Below the pieces are notes generated by a model. That model made no database searches. It was given only the letters and a program-made list of their open reading frames with translations, and was not told the origin of the DNA. Below are positions 1-8,045 of a DNA stretch of 38,507 nucleotides, piece after piece. Each line of letters opens with the position of its first letter. Position 1 is the first letter of the stretch. Position numbers and translations under genes: made by a program. The DNA comes from CAYJXJ01 sp964374095 (GTDB lineage Bacteria > Elusimicrobiota > Elusimicrobia > UBA1565 > UBA9628). The stretch covers positions 1-38,507 of the forward strand of contig CAYJXJ010000022.1 of assembly GCA_964374095.1 (NCBI GenBank), given 5' to 3'.

Positions 1-104
1 CGCATGCCTGGCACCGAGAGCCGGCAGTGAACACGCACCGGCGGGATGTCCTCGCCGCGGGCGCGCCCGCCTTTGAAAGTCCGGGAACATGGAGAATCGC
101 CCCA

Positions 105-133
105 TTGACAACGCCTCATTAGCAGTCTATGCT
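105..133 (+). promoter_or_regulatory. Sigma70-type promoter of the first gene
   Basis: TTGACA at 105-110 and TATGCT at 128-133 are separated by 17 bases. The -35 matches consensus perfectly and the -10 keeps the key TA...T positions. Transcription would start near 140, followed by a strong Shine-Dalgarno (AGAGGAGG, about 143-150) and the ATG at 157. This is the best promoter in the window. Confidence 0.7.
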
Positions 134-156
134 TTAGGTGAAGAGAGGAGGTGAGG

Positions 157-1056
157 ATGAAATCGGAAACGGCGGCGCACGCCATCGACGTGACGACGCC
201 CGCGCCCGGCCTCGTGCGGTTCAAGCTCTCTCACGGAAGGGGTACGATTCGCGTGGCAATCGAGAAGCGCCACGGGGACGCCAATTCCCTTTTCCTCGAG
301 CTCGGAGGCTCGCGAAAGTTCGAGGTCGGCAACGACTGCGACACCTGCCATTTCTGGTTCAAGCGGCTCGAAGACCCCCTCCCCCCGATGAACAAGAAGC
401 TCGTCAATCTCCCCAAGACCATCCAGCTGCCTAGGCCCGTGGACGAGGCTCTGATCCAGGAATTGTCGCCGCTCTTCGAATTGCTCGAGAAGGGCGAGTA
501 CTCCGCCTTCGAGACGTCGGTCTATCTCTCCGGACCCTACGCCGGGGACGACGAGTCCTGCTATTTCTTCAACTCCGAATTCCACGAGCTCTGGGACATC
601 ACCGATCCCGCCGCGGAGGACCTCCTCTCCGAGTGGGAGCACTACGAGGGCGAGCGGCCGCGGGTCTTCCGCCACGGAGAACGCGGCTTTCTGGAAAAAC
701 AGTTCGACTTCATCATCCCGCTCGTCCCGCGCAAACGGCTCAACGAGGAGAATATCAAGTTGTACCAGTCCATGATCTCCGAAGGCGACCGCCCGCGCAT
801 TCTCCTCTTGGGAGTCTACCAGCGGGCCATCCCGCAGCCCGTGCGTCGCCAGACGGCGAAGGTTCTCCATTCCTTCTTCGCCGGCTTCACGCTCGACGGG
901 CACCACAAACTCGCCGCGTACCGGCGCTCCCGGGTGCCGGCGCGCTTCCTCGTGGTCCTCTCGCACAAGGCGAGCAAGTACACGCTGATGAAGGACGAGG
1001 GCACGGCCGCCCGCGCCAAGTTCGACGAGCGTCTCGCCACGCTCGCGGCCGGCTAG
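157..1056 (+). CDS. Unrecognised cytoplasmic protein with a DGHHK motif
   Basis: A 299-aa protein with no signal peptide or membrane segment. The ATG at 157 is preferred over an in-frame GTG at 151 because the purine-rich Shine-Dalgarno lies directly over that GTG and gives about 6 bases of spacing to the ATG. Near the N-terminus there is a CDTCHFWF stretch with a CxxC pair. The C-terminal quarter contains LDGHHKLAAYRR, which resembles the DGHHR/K..A loop of ParB/sulfiredoxin-like folds. That resemblance is short and does not establish a nuclease or ATPase function. I do not recognise the family. It stands alone behind its own promoter, 61 bases before the next gene, so a role linked to its neighbours is not evident. 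Confidence 0.8.
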   Translation: MKSETAAHAIDVTTPAPGLVRFKLSHGRGTIRVAIEKRHGDANSLFLELGGSRKFEVGNDCDTCHFWFKRLEDPLPPMNKKLVNLPKTIQLPRPVDEALIQELSPLFELLEKGEYSAFETSVYLSGPYAGDDESCYFFNSEFHELWDITDPAAEDLLSEWEHYEGERPRVFRHGERGFLEKQFDFIIPLVPRKRLNEENIKLYQSMISEGDRPRILLLGVYQRAIPQPVRRQTAKVLHSFFAGFTLDGHHKLAAYRRSRVPARFLVVLSHKASKYTLMKDEGTAARAKFDERLATLAAG

Positions 1057-1117
1057 GCCTGCTCTTCCGATTCGTGGAGGCGCAGGCCGACAGCCCGGTC
1101 CGGCGCGGGCCCCCCCG

Positions 1118-2356
1118 GTGACCCAGGCCTGGGCCAAGAGACTCGGGCTTCCCGCCGCTCTGACCGCCGCCGTACTGGGAACTGGGATCGTCGCCCTCCC
1201 CCCGTTGCGGGATGCCGTCTCGGGTCAACCCCTGCCTGAGGCGGTATTGGAATCGCCCCTGTGGCAGATCATACTCGCGCCCCCCGCCATCGCCGCCGAT
1301 CTGCTCACGTGCAACAGCCTTCGCCAGCATTTCGCCTGGCTGGGCTGGCTGGCCGCCCTCTATGGATTCTGGCGCTGGCGGTCCTCCCGCTCCCGCCCGG
1401 CAAGAGCGTGGCCGCGGGAGGCGCTCGTGGCCGGAGCGTCCGTGGCGTCGCTGGGCGCCTTCCTCGGCTGGGCCGTGCTATGGCCTCGCTCCCCCGCGGC
1501 CTTGCGATCGAACCATCCCGATCTGGTCGTCATCGACTTTCACTCCCATACCGCGCATTCCTGGGATGGGCGCCGATCCTTCACGGCGGAGCGCCACGCG
1601 CGGTGGGAGAGCGCGGCCGGCTACGACGCCGCCTTCGTGACCGACCACAACACCGCCGCCGGAGCGCGCGCCGGGCTTGAACTCAACGCCGCGCGTTGGC
1701 GCCGCGGCGAGAAGTGGTTCGCGGCTCTCCCCGGGGTCGAGGTGAGCGCTCATGGCGCCCACGTCTTGCTTTTGGGAAACGCCCCGGAGATTTCCTGGGC
1801 CGGCCACGCGGCCGGGCTGCCCGGACTCGAGCGGCTTTTGAAGGAGTCCCGGTCCCGTTTCGACGCCCTGGCCGTGATGAGCCTTCCCGAATACTGGCAT
1901 CACCACCCGGACCGGTGGGAGACGCTGGCCGACTGGGGGACGGCGGGCTTCGAAATCGTGAGCGCGGCCCCCCGGGCCCTGGATTTCCCTCCCGAACAGC
2001 GGCGCCGGGTGGTCGAGCTATGCCGCCGCCGCGATCTTCTCATCACCGGCGGCAGCGACAACCACGGGTGGGGGTCGACGGCCTGCGTGTGGAATATCAT
2101 GCGCCTGCCGGGTTGGACCGGACTGCCCCCGGAGCGGAGAACCGCGGCCCTGCTCTCGCGCTTGAAGACCGCGGGGTTCGCCGGGGTGCGGGTCGTGGTG
2201 AGGGTTCGGCGGGATCCCGCCGCGGGCTGGCTAATCCTTTTGGACCCTCCCTTGGCCTTGTGGACGGGGCTGCGCGTCCTGAGGCCCGCCCAACGTTTGA
2301 GCCTGCTGCTGTGGCTATGGCTGCCGGCGGTTTGGCGCCTGCGAAATAGGCCGTAG
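1118..2356 (+). CDS. Membrane-anchored PHP-domain phosphoesterase-like protein
   Basis: A 412-aa protein read from a GTG at 1118; no strong Shine-Dalgarno is visible, so the start is uncertain. Hydrophobic segments lie at about residues 10-30, 70-86 and 103-123, and one more near the C-terminus. Between them is a PHP-type domain with the expected metal ligands: HSH (His142/His144), TDHN (Asp176/His177), GVE (Glu208), a His cluster at 261-263 and SDNHG (Asp314/His316). PHP proteins hydrolyse phosphoesters using two or three metals. The known group includes nucleoside phosphatases, histidinol phosphatases and polymerase-associated exonucleases. The substrate cannot be told from sequence. The membrane helices are unusual for the family and suggest a domain facing the periplasm or the membrane surface. 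The domain call is firm; the biological role is unknown. Confidence 0.85.
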   Translation: MTQAWAKRLGLPAALTAAVLGTGIVALPPLRDAVSGQPLPEAVLESPLWQIILAPPAIAADLLTCNSLRQHFAWLGWLAALYGFWRWRSSRSRPARAWPREALVAGASVASLGAFLGWAVLWPRSPAALRSNHPDLVVIDFHSHTAHSWDGRRSFTAERHARWESAAGYDAAFVTDHNTAAGARAGLELNAARWRRGEKWFAALPGVEVSAHGAHVLLLGNAPEISWAGHAAGLPGLERLLKESRSRFDALAVMSLPEYWHHHPDRWETLADWGTAGFEIVSAAPRALDFPPEQRRRVVELCRRRDLLITGGSDNHGWGSTACVWNIMRLPGWTGLPPERRTAALLSRLKTAGFAGVRVVVRVRRDPAAGWLILLDPPLALWTGLRVLRPAQRLSLLLWLWLPAVWRLRNRP

Positions 2357-2360
2357 GTCC

Positions 2361-2377
2361 TAGGCCCCCTGGGCCTA
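2361..2377 (+). terminator. Short hairpin just after the PHP gene
   Basis: TAGGCCC, three bases, GGGCCTA form a perfect 7-bp stem starting five bases after the TAG stop at 2354-2356. No T-tract follows, so it is at best a weak or factor-assisted terminator. It also belongs to a cluster of GGTCC/TAGGCCC motifs in 2355-2470. Confidence 0.3.
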
Positions 2378-2443
2378 TCAGGGTCGCGCCTGTTGGGACC
2401 TTAGACACTTCAAACTTAGGACCCGGGGAGCCATCATTAGAGC

Positions 2444-5400
2444 ATGCAGGGACCCATAAGTCCTAGGCCCGGAGGCGCAGCCCCGCTCCCCGCCTTCCCC
2501 CTGATCGCGGCCCTCCTCCTGGCCGTTTCCCCCCTCCCGGTTGCGGCGGCCGGAATGCCCGGCGCCTCCCCGGCCGGGACCGAAATCCGCTTTGCCGTCA
2601 ATACCATCTCCGACGCGTTGGTCCGCCACGCCGCCGGCCGCGAAAGGGCGGATTTAGAAGAGCTCAAGAAGCGGCTCCTCGGGGTTCGGGACCGGCTCAA
2701 GATCCGCGGCGATGTCGGCGAGGAGGAAAGGCGGGAGCTGGAGACGCAGATTTCGAGGGTCACGGCCCTGCTCCGGGACACCCAAGCGGTTTTGAGCGCC
2801 GACGGAGGCGACGCGGCCCGGATCAAGGCCGCGGTCCGCGCCGCGGCGCTTGTCTCCTCCCCGGACCGCCCGGTGGACGATCTGGCCGTGCTGATGTCCT
2901 CCTTGCGCTCCGCCTCGGAAAACCCCGGGCAGGCCGTCTGGATTTTCGAGCGGATGCGGGTGCGTTTCAAGAACGACTCGGAGGCCCTGGTCGAGTTGGG
3001 GATGCTGGAGCGCGGTTTCGCGTCCTCGACCGGCATCGAGTTCACCGATCCCGCCAACCCCGCGGTCCGGGCCGCCAAGCCCTCCGACATCGAGTTAGCC
3101 CCTCCCCCCCTTCCCCTGGAAGAGCCCGCGGAGATTCCCCAGGCCGGGCCGGGGGCCTTCATGCAGGTTCTGCCCAAGGCCGTCCGGGCGGCCGCCGCCC
3201 CGTTCCAGAACCTCCTTCCCAACGCCGCCCAGAAGCGCTTCTTGGAAGACCGATCCGGCAAGCTCACGGCGCTGGAGGCCGCGGCGCGCGCCCTCATCTT
3301 GGCGTTGGGCCTCGATGTCCCGGCGCGGGCCTCGCTCGGCGAACGGATCCAGGCTCTCGAACGCGAGCGCCAGGACCGCTACGCCCGGCTCGGCTTCACC
3401 AGCCCCTCCCAAACCGCGGAGGAGGAGGGGGCCCGGCTTCAAAAGATCGCCGAAGGCAGCAAGGATTTCGCGGTATTCATCATCGACCTGGCCCGCTATA
3501 AGGTCTTCATCCAAGAGGCTCTTCGCGCCGACGCCATCCCTCTGGGAACGCCGCTGAATGCGTGGGAGATCGGCATGGAGGAGCGGCCCGGGGCCGCGAT
3601 CGCCTTCCATGCCGAGCGCGAGGGCGGGGTCGCCTTCACGGGCTTTCTCGTCACCTTCTTGGACGGCACGACGCGATTTCAGGGCCAGAGCGCCGCGGAC
3701 ACCGCCTTGATCGTCGTGCGCGAGCCCTCGAGCCGGCGCCAGATCCGCACCGTCGTGGAGTTCGACTCCAAACATGAGGTGAGGCTGGCGACGACTCGGG
3801 TCATCGACGAGGCCACCGGCCGCAAGATCCGGGATGAGATCGCCGACATCGCCCGCCAGGTCACCAAGGTCGTCGCCTACAACGAGGCGGGCGCCGCGCT
3901 CACCGAGGAGACCGTCTCCGGGACCGGCTCGGCGCGCACCCTGAAGGATTTCGACAAAGGCATGGTCTTCGACGTGAAGGCCGACCGCAGCGCCTCCATC
4001 ACCGCCATCCCCGGGAGAGGCGGACCGTCCCCGTTCAAGGCCCAGTACGGGACGGTCGATGAGAAGGGCGTCTTCACGGTCAGCCGCATGGTGCTTCCGG
4101 ACGACCGGGTGATGATCGTCGTGAGCCCCCATGTCACCAAGCTCCTCGACGCCTCCCAGAAGCTTTTGGGCCACGAGATCAATATCACCGACCTCCTCAA
4201 GACCGGCCGGGATCAGAAACGCACCGAGGCGAGCCGCGCGCTGGCCAAGGAAATCCTCAAGGCCCTGGGGCTGAGCCCCCGCGAGGGCGACTTGGTGGTT
4301 CCGATCGGCAACTTCCTCTGGGATTACGCCCGCCCGGAGCCGGGGACGGCCTCCATCCGGCTCGTCATCGACGACGGCGGCAGCTTCAACCTCATCTTCG
4401 AGCATGCCGACAAGACCCGCAAGATCGTCAACGGCAAGATCCTCCCGGGGACGGCCGTCGACGGCAAAGTCTCCAAGGGAACTTTCGTGGTGATGGGCGA
4501 CATCACCTTCGACGCCGCGGGCCAGGGAAGCCAAGACCCGCGCCGGATGTTCGAGTACACCGCCGAGGGCGCCCGCCTGCGCTGGTACGAGACCACCAGC
4601 CAGACCAAGCCGGAGTGGTACCAGGTGTGGGCCGCGGTCGAAAACCACAAGCATGTCTGGGTCGGCGAGGAGGTCTGGGTCGGCAGCCTCGCGGAGGGGC
4701 GCTGGCAGGAGCGGCTCAAGGTCGAACAGCAGAAGATCAGCACCGAGGTTGCCGGCTCCTCCTTCCTCGGGAAGATCGGCAACGGGATCATGGAGGTCCC
4801 GGTCCTCGGTCACATCCTCGACGCCGGCGGCAAGGTCGGGAGCACGATCTACACCGGCATCGTGGCCGCGCCCCAGCTCCTCGCCGCGGAGGTCAATCTC
4901 TTCGGGATCGGCGACGACTACAATCTCGAAGCCGTGGCCAGCTACTACAAGAACCCCGGCATGCGGGCGCTTTTGAGCGACGAGGAGTACCTCCAGCGGC
5001 TCACTCCGGGCGCGCGCCGGATGCTCGACGCCAAGGCCCGGGAGAACCGGCGCCAATCCCTCGAGGCGCAGGGCATCACCCCGCATCGCGCGCCGGACGC
5101 CTACAAGGCCGCGATGGAGCAGAAGGTCTCCAATAAGGAAGCGGTCGCGGCTCTCGGCAATTTCGGGGCCGGCTCCTACGGCGGCCGCCTCATCGAGATG
5201 GGCGCGCAGGAAGGCGGCGTCAAGGGGGCGCTGCTCAAGGGCGGGGGCGTGCTGACCGGGGCCTTCGAGAATATCGCCGAAACCACCTTCAACCCCGTCA
5301 TCTGGGCGACTTTCGGACTGGGCCGCGCCGTGGCGGCGATGCAAGCCTCCGAGACCCTTCTGGGCAGCGCCCGGCTCCTGCAGGCCACCCTGACCAGCGC

Positions 5401-7900
5401 GCGCGTCACCCACGCGGTTCTCTTCAGCACTCTCATCGGCAGCTGGGTCATCGGCGGCGCCGACAACATCGGCAAGACGGTTCAGCACTTCGGCGACACG
5501 CCCCAATTCTACAATCACCTGTCCCACGCCACCGCCGATGTCTTCATCGGCTGGCTGATGTATAAAGGATGGAAGGACGCCCGCGCCGCCGAGCAGAAGG
5601 CCCTGGCCGCGGAGAAGGCCCGGCTCGACGCGCTGGCCGAAGCGGTGGACCGGGTGGGGAGAGTCCCCGAGCCGGCGAAGGTTCCGGAGCCCGTCAAAGT
5701 CACGGAGCCTGGAAAGGTCCTCGACACCGCAGGTCCCGCCCGCTCGGCCGTGAACAGCGCCGCGGTGGAGACCGCTAACCGCGGCGTGCGCGGGACGCTG
5801 AGATCCATGGGCGCCTTCTCCCTCGACGCGGCCATCGAGGCCTTGAAGTGGGGTCAACGACAGGCTCAGCGCATCAATGGTTCCTCCGACGCCAAGCTTC
5901 GGGAGGGAGGGGCCATCGACCCGTCCGCCCCCCAGCCCGCCGCGCCGCCGAAGGCTCCCGGGCCGCAGGCGGGCGCCCTGCCGCCCGAGGTGAAGGCCCC
6001 CGTGGAGGTGAAGGCCGCGCAGGTCAAGGCCCCCGTGGAGGTCAAGGCCGACCCGGTCCAGCCCAGAGTCGAGGCGGCCGACGCCAAGGCCCCGGTCGAG
6101 GTCAAGGCCGCGCAAGTCAAGGCCCCCGTGGAGGTCAAGGCCGACCCGGTCCGGCCCAGAGTCGAGGCGGCCGACGCCAAGGCGCCGGTCGAGGTGAAGG
6201 CTGGAGCTTTAAAGGGCAAGGGCTTCATCAACTCGCTCATCGAGGTCCTGGAGACCGCCCGCGACAAGATGCGCGGCAAGGAGCAGACGCCGCGCGCCGC
6301 CGAAGCGCAAGCCCAGGTGGAGCAGCCGAAATCCAGCGCGGTCAAGACCGAAAAGGCTAAGGCTGGGGAGACTCCGAAGGAAAAGCTTTCACGCATGGAT
6401 GCCGAGGTCCGACGCCTGGAGGCGGAGGTCGACAGGCTCGCCGAGCGCGCCCGCGGCGCCAGGGAGAATCTCGAAAAGCTCGGAGACAGGCGCGGCATTC
6501 GTGAGTCCAAATCCGCCGAGCCCACGCGTTCGGCGCGGCGCCGCGCGGCCGAGGCCCTGGAGAAGGCCAAGACGGCCGAAGCCGACGCCCGCGCCGAACT
6601 CGAGTTGTGGCGCAAGGCCCGCGCCGAGTTGGACGTCAAGCTCCGCGAAGCGCAAAAGGGTGGCGAAACCAAGGACGCCAAGGAGCCCCGCCGCGGCACC
6701 GAGGACGTCCGGGACGCGAAGGATCGCGCCCGCGAGAAGCCGGTCGAGCGGACCGCCGCGGAGAAGGCGCCGGCGGAGCGCAAGGGCTTCCTGGACCGCA
6801 TGGGGGAGCGCTACAGGAACTGGGTGCGCAAGCCCGTTCCCCAACGCTCTCCCGTTATGGACAAGGGCATGCTCGCTCCGTCCGCGGACGACAAGCCCAA
6901 GGACCCGGCCGCGCCGCAGGAATCCGATCCCCGTATGCCGGAAGATGAGAACCGGGACGGGCAACCGTCTCCGGACGAACTAAGGACGGGAGAGGATCCC
7001 AAGCCCGAGGATTCCCGCGTGGAGACCCCGGACGAGGCCCAGCCCGAGCGGCGCGCCGCCGCTCCCGAGCGCGACGCGGCGACGCCCGGCGATGACGCGG
7101 GCCGCGACGGCTCAGGGAATACCGGGAGCGGATCGGGCTCCAGCGGCGACGGCGGCGATTCCGGAATGAAGAAGAAAGACCTCGGTTTGAAGGATCCCTT
7201 TGGCGGCGGCGGTGGCGGCGGCGGCGGCGGGGGTGGCGGCGGCGGCGGGGGTGGCGGCGGCGGCGGTGAAGGCGGTGGGGGGCCGTCTGGTCAGGACGGC
7301 GAACGGGCGGCCCCCGGCCTGCGGGACCCGGGCGTCGCCCCGTGGGGCGGCGCGTTCGGGGCCCGGCCGATGTCTTTCCCGACTCGAGCCGTGGCTCAGC
7401 CCGCCGGGCCGCGCGACGCTCGACCTCAGTTCGGCGGCAAGCGTGCTCCCACCTTGGCGTCGAGGTTCGACGGTTCGCGGGACACGGAGCGCCAGGCCGA
7501 ACCTGCGGGCGCCCGAGGCGAGGCCCCGCGCGGCGGGGCAAGCCCGGGTTGGGACGATTGGCGGCCGAGCCCGCTTCGCGCCAAGACCTGGGCCAAGCCC
7601 GAACCCAAGCCCGCGTCCCCGATCGCGCCCACGCCGGTCGTGCCGGCCGCCTTGACCGCGGCGGCTCCGGCTCCGGCACAGGCGGAAGGGGAGGACTTCT
7701 CCTACACCTACCAGGCCCCGGCCCAGCAGCGCTACGCGTTCCCGCACGGCGCCTCTTCCGGACCGGAATCCGATTCGGACTTTCTCATGGTGCTGGCCCT
7801 TCGCGTCGCGGCCGCGTTGTCCTTGGGCTACCTGCTCTGGCACTCCAACGCCCCCTACCTGCTCGGCTTGACCCGCCGTCGGCGGGACCAGCTGTCTTAG
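2444..7900 (+). CDS. Giant secreted low-complexity protein with C-terminal membrane helix
   Basis: An 1818-aa protein that I cannot assign to a family. Residues 1-36 look like a signal peptide: a proline-rich start, then a long Leu/Ala core ending in an Ala-rich cleavage region. Residues 40 to about 1000 are mixed alpha/beta sequence with short helical stretches. A weakly hydrophobic segment lies around 960-1010 and an Ala/Lys/Glu-rich stretch follows. A 31-residue tandem repeat begins at residue 1184, charged coiled-coil-like helices fill about 1315-1430, a Pro/Asp/Glu-rich linker follows, and residues 1587-1608 are 22 consecutive glycines. The end is a hydrophobic helix (about 1780-1805) followed by TRRRRDQLS, the layout of a C-terminal membrane anchor with a positive stop. 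An envelope-spanning or surface fibre role is inference. The length and absence of internal stops support a real gene, as does third-position GC use like its neighbours. Confidence 0.85.
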   Translation: MQGPISPRPGGAAPLPAFPLIAALLLAVSPLPVAAAGMPGASPAGTEIRFAVNTISDALVRHAAGRERADLEELKKRLLGVRDRLKIRGDVGEEERRELETQISRVTALLRDTQAVLSADGGDAARIKAAVRAAALVSSPDRPVDDLAVLMSSLRSASENPGQAVWIFERMRVRFKNDSEALVELGMLERGFASSTGIEFTDPANPAVRAAKPSDIELAPPPLPLEEPAEIPQAGPGAFMQVLPKAVRAAAAPFQNLLPNAAQKRFLEDRSGKLTALEAAARALILALGLDVPARASLGERIQALERERQDRYARLGFTSPSQTAEEEGARLQKIAEGSKDFAVFIIDLARYKVFIQEALRADAIPLGTPLNAWEIGMEERPGAAIAFHAEREGGVAFTGFLVTFLDGTTRFQGQSAADTALIVVREPSSRRQIRTVVEFDSKHEVRLATTRVIDEATGRKIRDEIADIARQVTKVVAYNEAGAALTEETVSGTGSARTLKDFDKGMVFDVKADRSASITAIPGRGGPSPFKAQYGTVDEKGVFTVSRMVLPDDRVMIVVSPHVTKLLDASQKLLGHEINITDLLKTGRDQKRTEASRALAKEILKALGLSPREGDLVVPIGNFLWDYARPEPGTASIRLVIDDGGSFNLIFEHADKTRKIVNGKILPGTAVDGKVSKGTFVVMGDITFDAAGQGSQDPRRMFEYTAEGARLRWYETTSQTKPEWYQVWAAVENHKHVWVGEEVWVGSLAEGRWQERLKVEQQKISTEVAGSSFLGKIGNGIMEVPVLGHILDAGGKVGSTIYTGIVAAPQLLAAEVNLFGIGDDYNLEAVASYYKNPGMRALLSDEEYLQRLTPGARRMLDAKARENRRQSLEAQGITPHRAPDAYKAAMEQKVSNKEAVAALGNFGAGSYGGRLIEMGAQEGGVKGALLKGGGVLTGAFENIAETTFNPVIWATFGLGRAVAAMQASETLLGSARLLQATLTSARVTHAVLFSTLIGSWVIGGADNIGKTVQHFGDTPQFYNHLSHATADVFIGWLMYKGWKDARAAEQKALAAEKARLDALAEAVDRVGRVPEPAKVPEPVKVTEPGKVLDTAGPARSAVNSAAVETANRGVRGTLRSMGAFSLDAAIEALKWGQRQAQRINGSSDAKLREGGAIDPSAPQPAAPPKAPGPQAGALPPEVKAPVEVKAAQVKAPVEVKADPVQPRVEAADAKAPVEVKAAQVKAPVEVKADPVRPRVEAADAKAPVEVKAGALKGKGFINSLIEVLETARDKMRGKEQTPRAAEAQAQVEQPKSSAVKTEKAKAGETPKEKLSRMDAEVRRLEAEVDRLAERARGARENLEKLGDRRGIRESKSAEPTRSARRRAAEALEKAKTAEADARAELELWRKARAELDVKLREAQKGGETKDAKEPRRGTEDVRDAKDRAREKPVERTAAEKAPAERKGFLDRMGERYRNWVRKPVPQRSPVMDKGMLAPSADDKPKDPAAPQESDPRMPEDENRDGQPSPDELRTGEDPKPEDSRVETPDEAQPERRAAAPERDAATPGDDAGRDGSGNTGSGSGSSGDGGDSGMKKKDLGLKDPFGGGGGGGGGGGGGGGGGGGGGGEGGGGPSGQDGERAAPGLRDPGVAPWGGAFGARPMSFPTRAVAQPAGPRDARPQFGGKRAPTLASRFDGSRDTERQAEPAGARGEAPRGGASPGWDDWRPSPLRAKTWAKPEPKPASPIAPTPVVPAALTAAAPAPAQAEGEDFSYTYQAPAQQRYAFPHGASSGPESDSDFLMVLALRVAAALSLGYLLWHSNAPYLLGLTRRRRDQLS
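5993..6202 (+). repeat. 93-bp in-frame tandem repeat, two copies plus a partial third
   Basis: Copies start at 5993, 6086 and 6179, exactly 93 bases apart, and encode a 31-residue unit containing KAPVEVKAAQV and KAPVEVKADPV. These two 11-residue sub-repeats show an older 33-bp duplication inside the unit. Copies differ mainly at synonymous positions. It lies inside the giant secreted protein gene and probably forms an extended Lys/Pro/Glu linker. Confidence 0.9.
7202..7282 (+). repeat. Poly-glycine-coding GGC/GGT/GGG tract
   Basis: Twenty-two glycine codons in a row (7202-7267), one Glu codon and four more Gly codons. Codons are mixed GGC, GGT and GGG rather than a pure trinucleotide. Copy number in such tracts is prone to slippage and to assembly error, so the exact length should be treated as provisional. 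Confidence 0.85.
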
Positions 7901-7990
7901 AGCCCGGCGCCTCAATTCCTGACCGGGCCGCGACTGATCTCCAAGCGCGGCCAGGGTGTGGACGCCGCCGCGTTCGTGGCTCATGCCGCG

Positions 7991-8008
7991 GGGCGCCTAA
8001 CGGCGCCC
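7991..8008 (+). promoter_or_regulatory. Perfect 7-bp inverted repeat upstream of the zinc-ribbon gene
   Basis: GGGCGCC, loop TAAC, GGCGCCC. It falls in the -35 to spacer region of the putative promoter at 8013-8021, where a bound repressor could act. It could instead be a terminator stem for the giant gene, but no T-tract follows it. Confidence 0.35.
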
Positions 8009-8012
8009 GGTG

Positions 8013-8021
8013 TGGTAAAAT
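8013..8021 (+). promoter_or_regulatory. Extended -10 promoter TGGTAAAAT
   Basis: A TGn motif directly precedes TAAAAT (8016-8021). The predicted start is near 8028, 18 bases before the ATG at 8046. There is no good -35, which is normal for extended -10 promoters. The inverted repeat at 7991-8008 sits just upstream. Confidence 0.45.
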
Positions 8022-8045
8022 AGCGGCGGATCCTTCGATCCAGCT

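Noticed and set aside
3095..6115. Long minus-strand open frame opposite the giant gene
   Set aside because: The 1006-residue translation is Gly/Leu/Asp/Val-rich, typical of antisense to GC-rich coding DNA, with no recognisable domain; the plus-strand gene has a signal peptide and structured features.
5993..6202. Possible CRISPR-like array
   Set aside because: The repeats are directly abutting, in-frame and coding, with no unique spacers.
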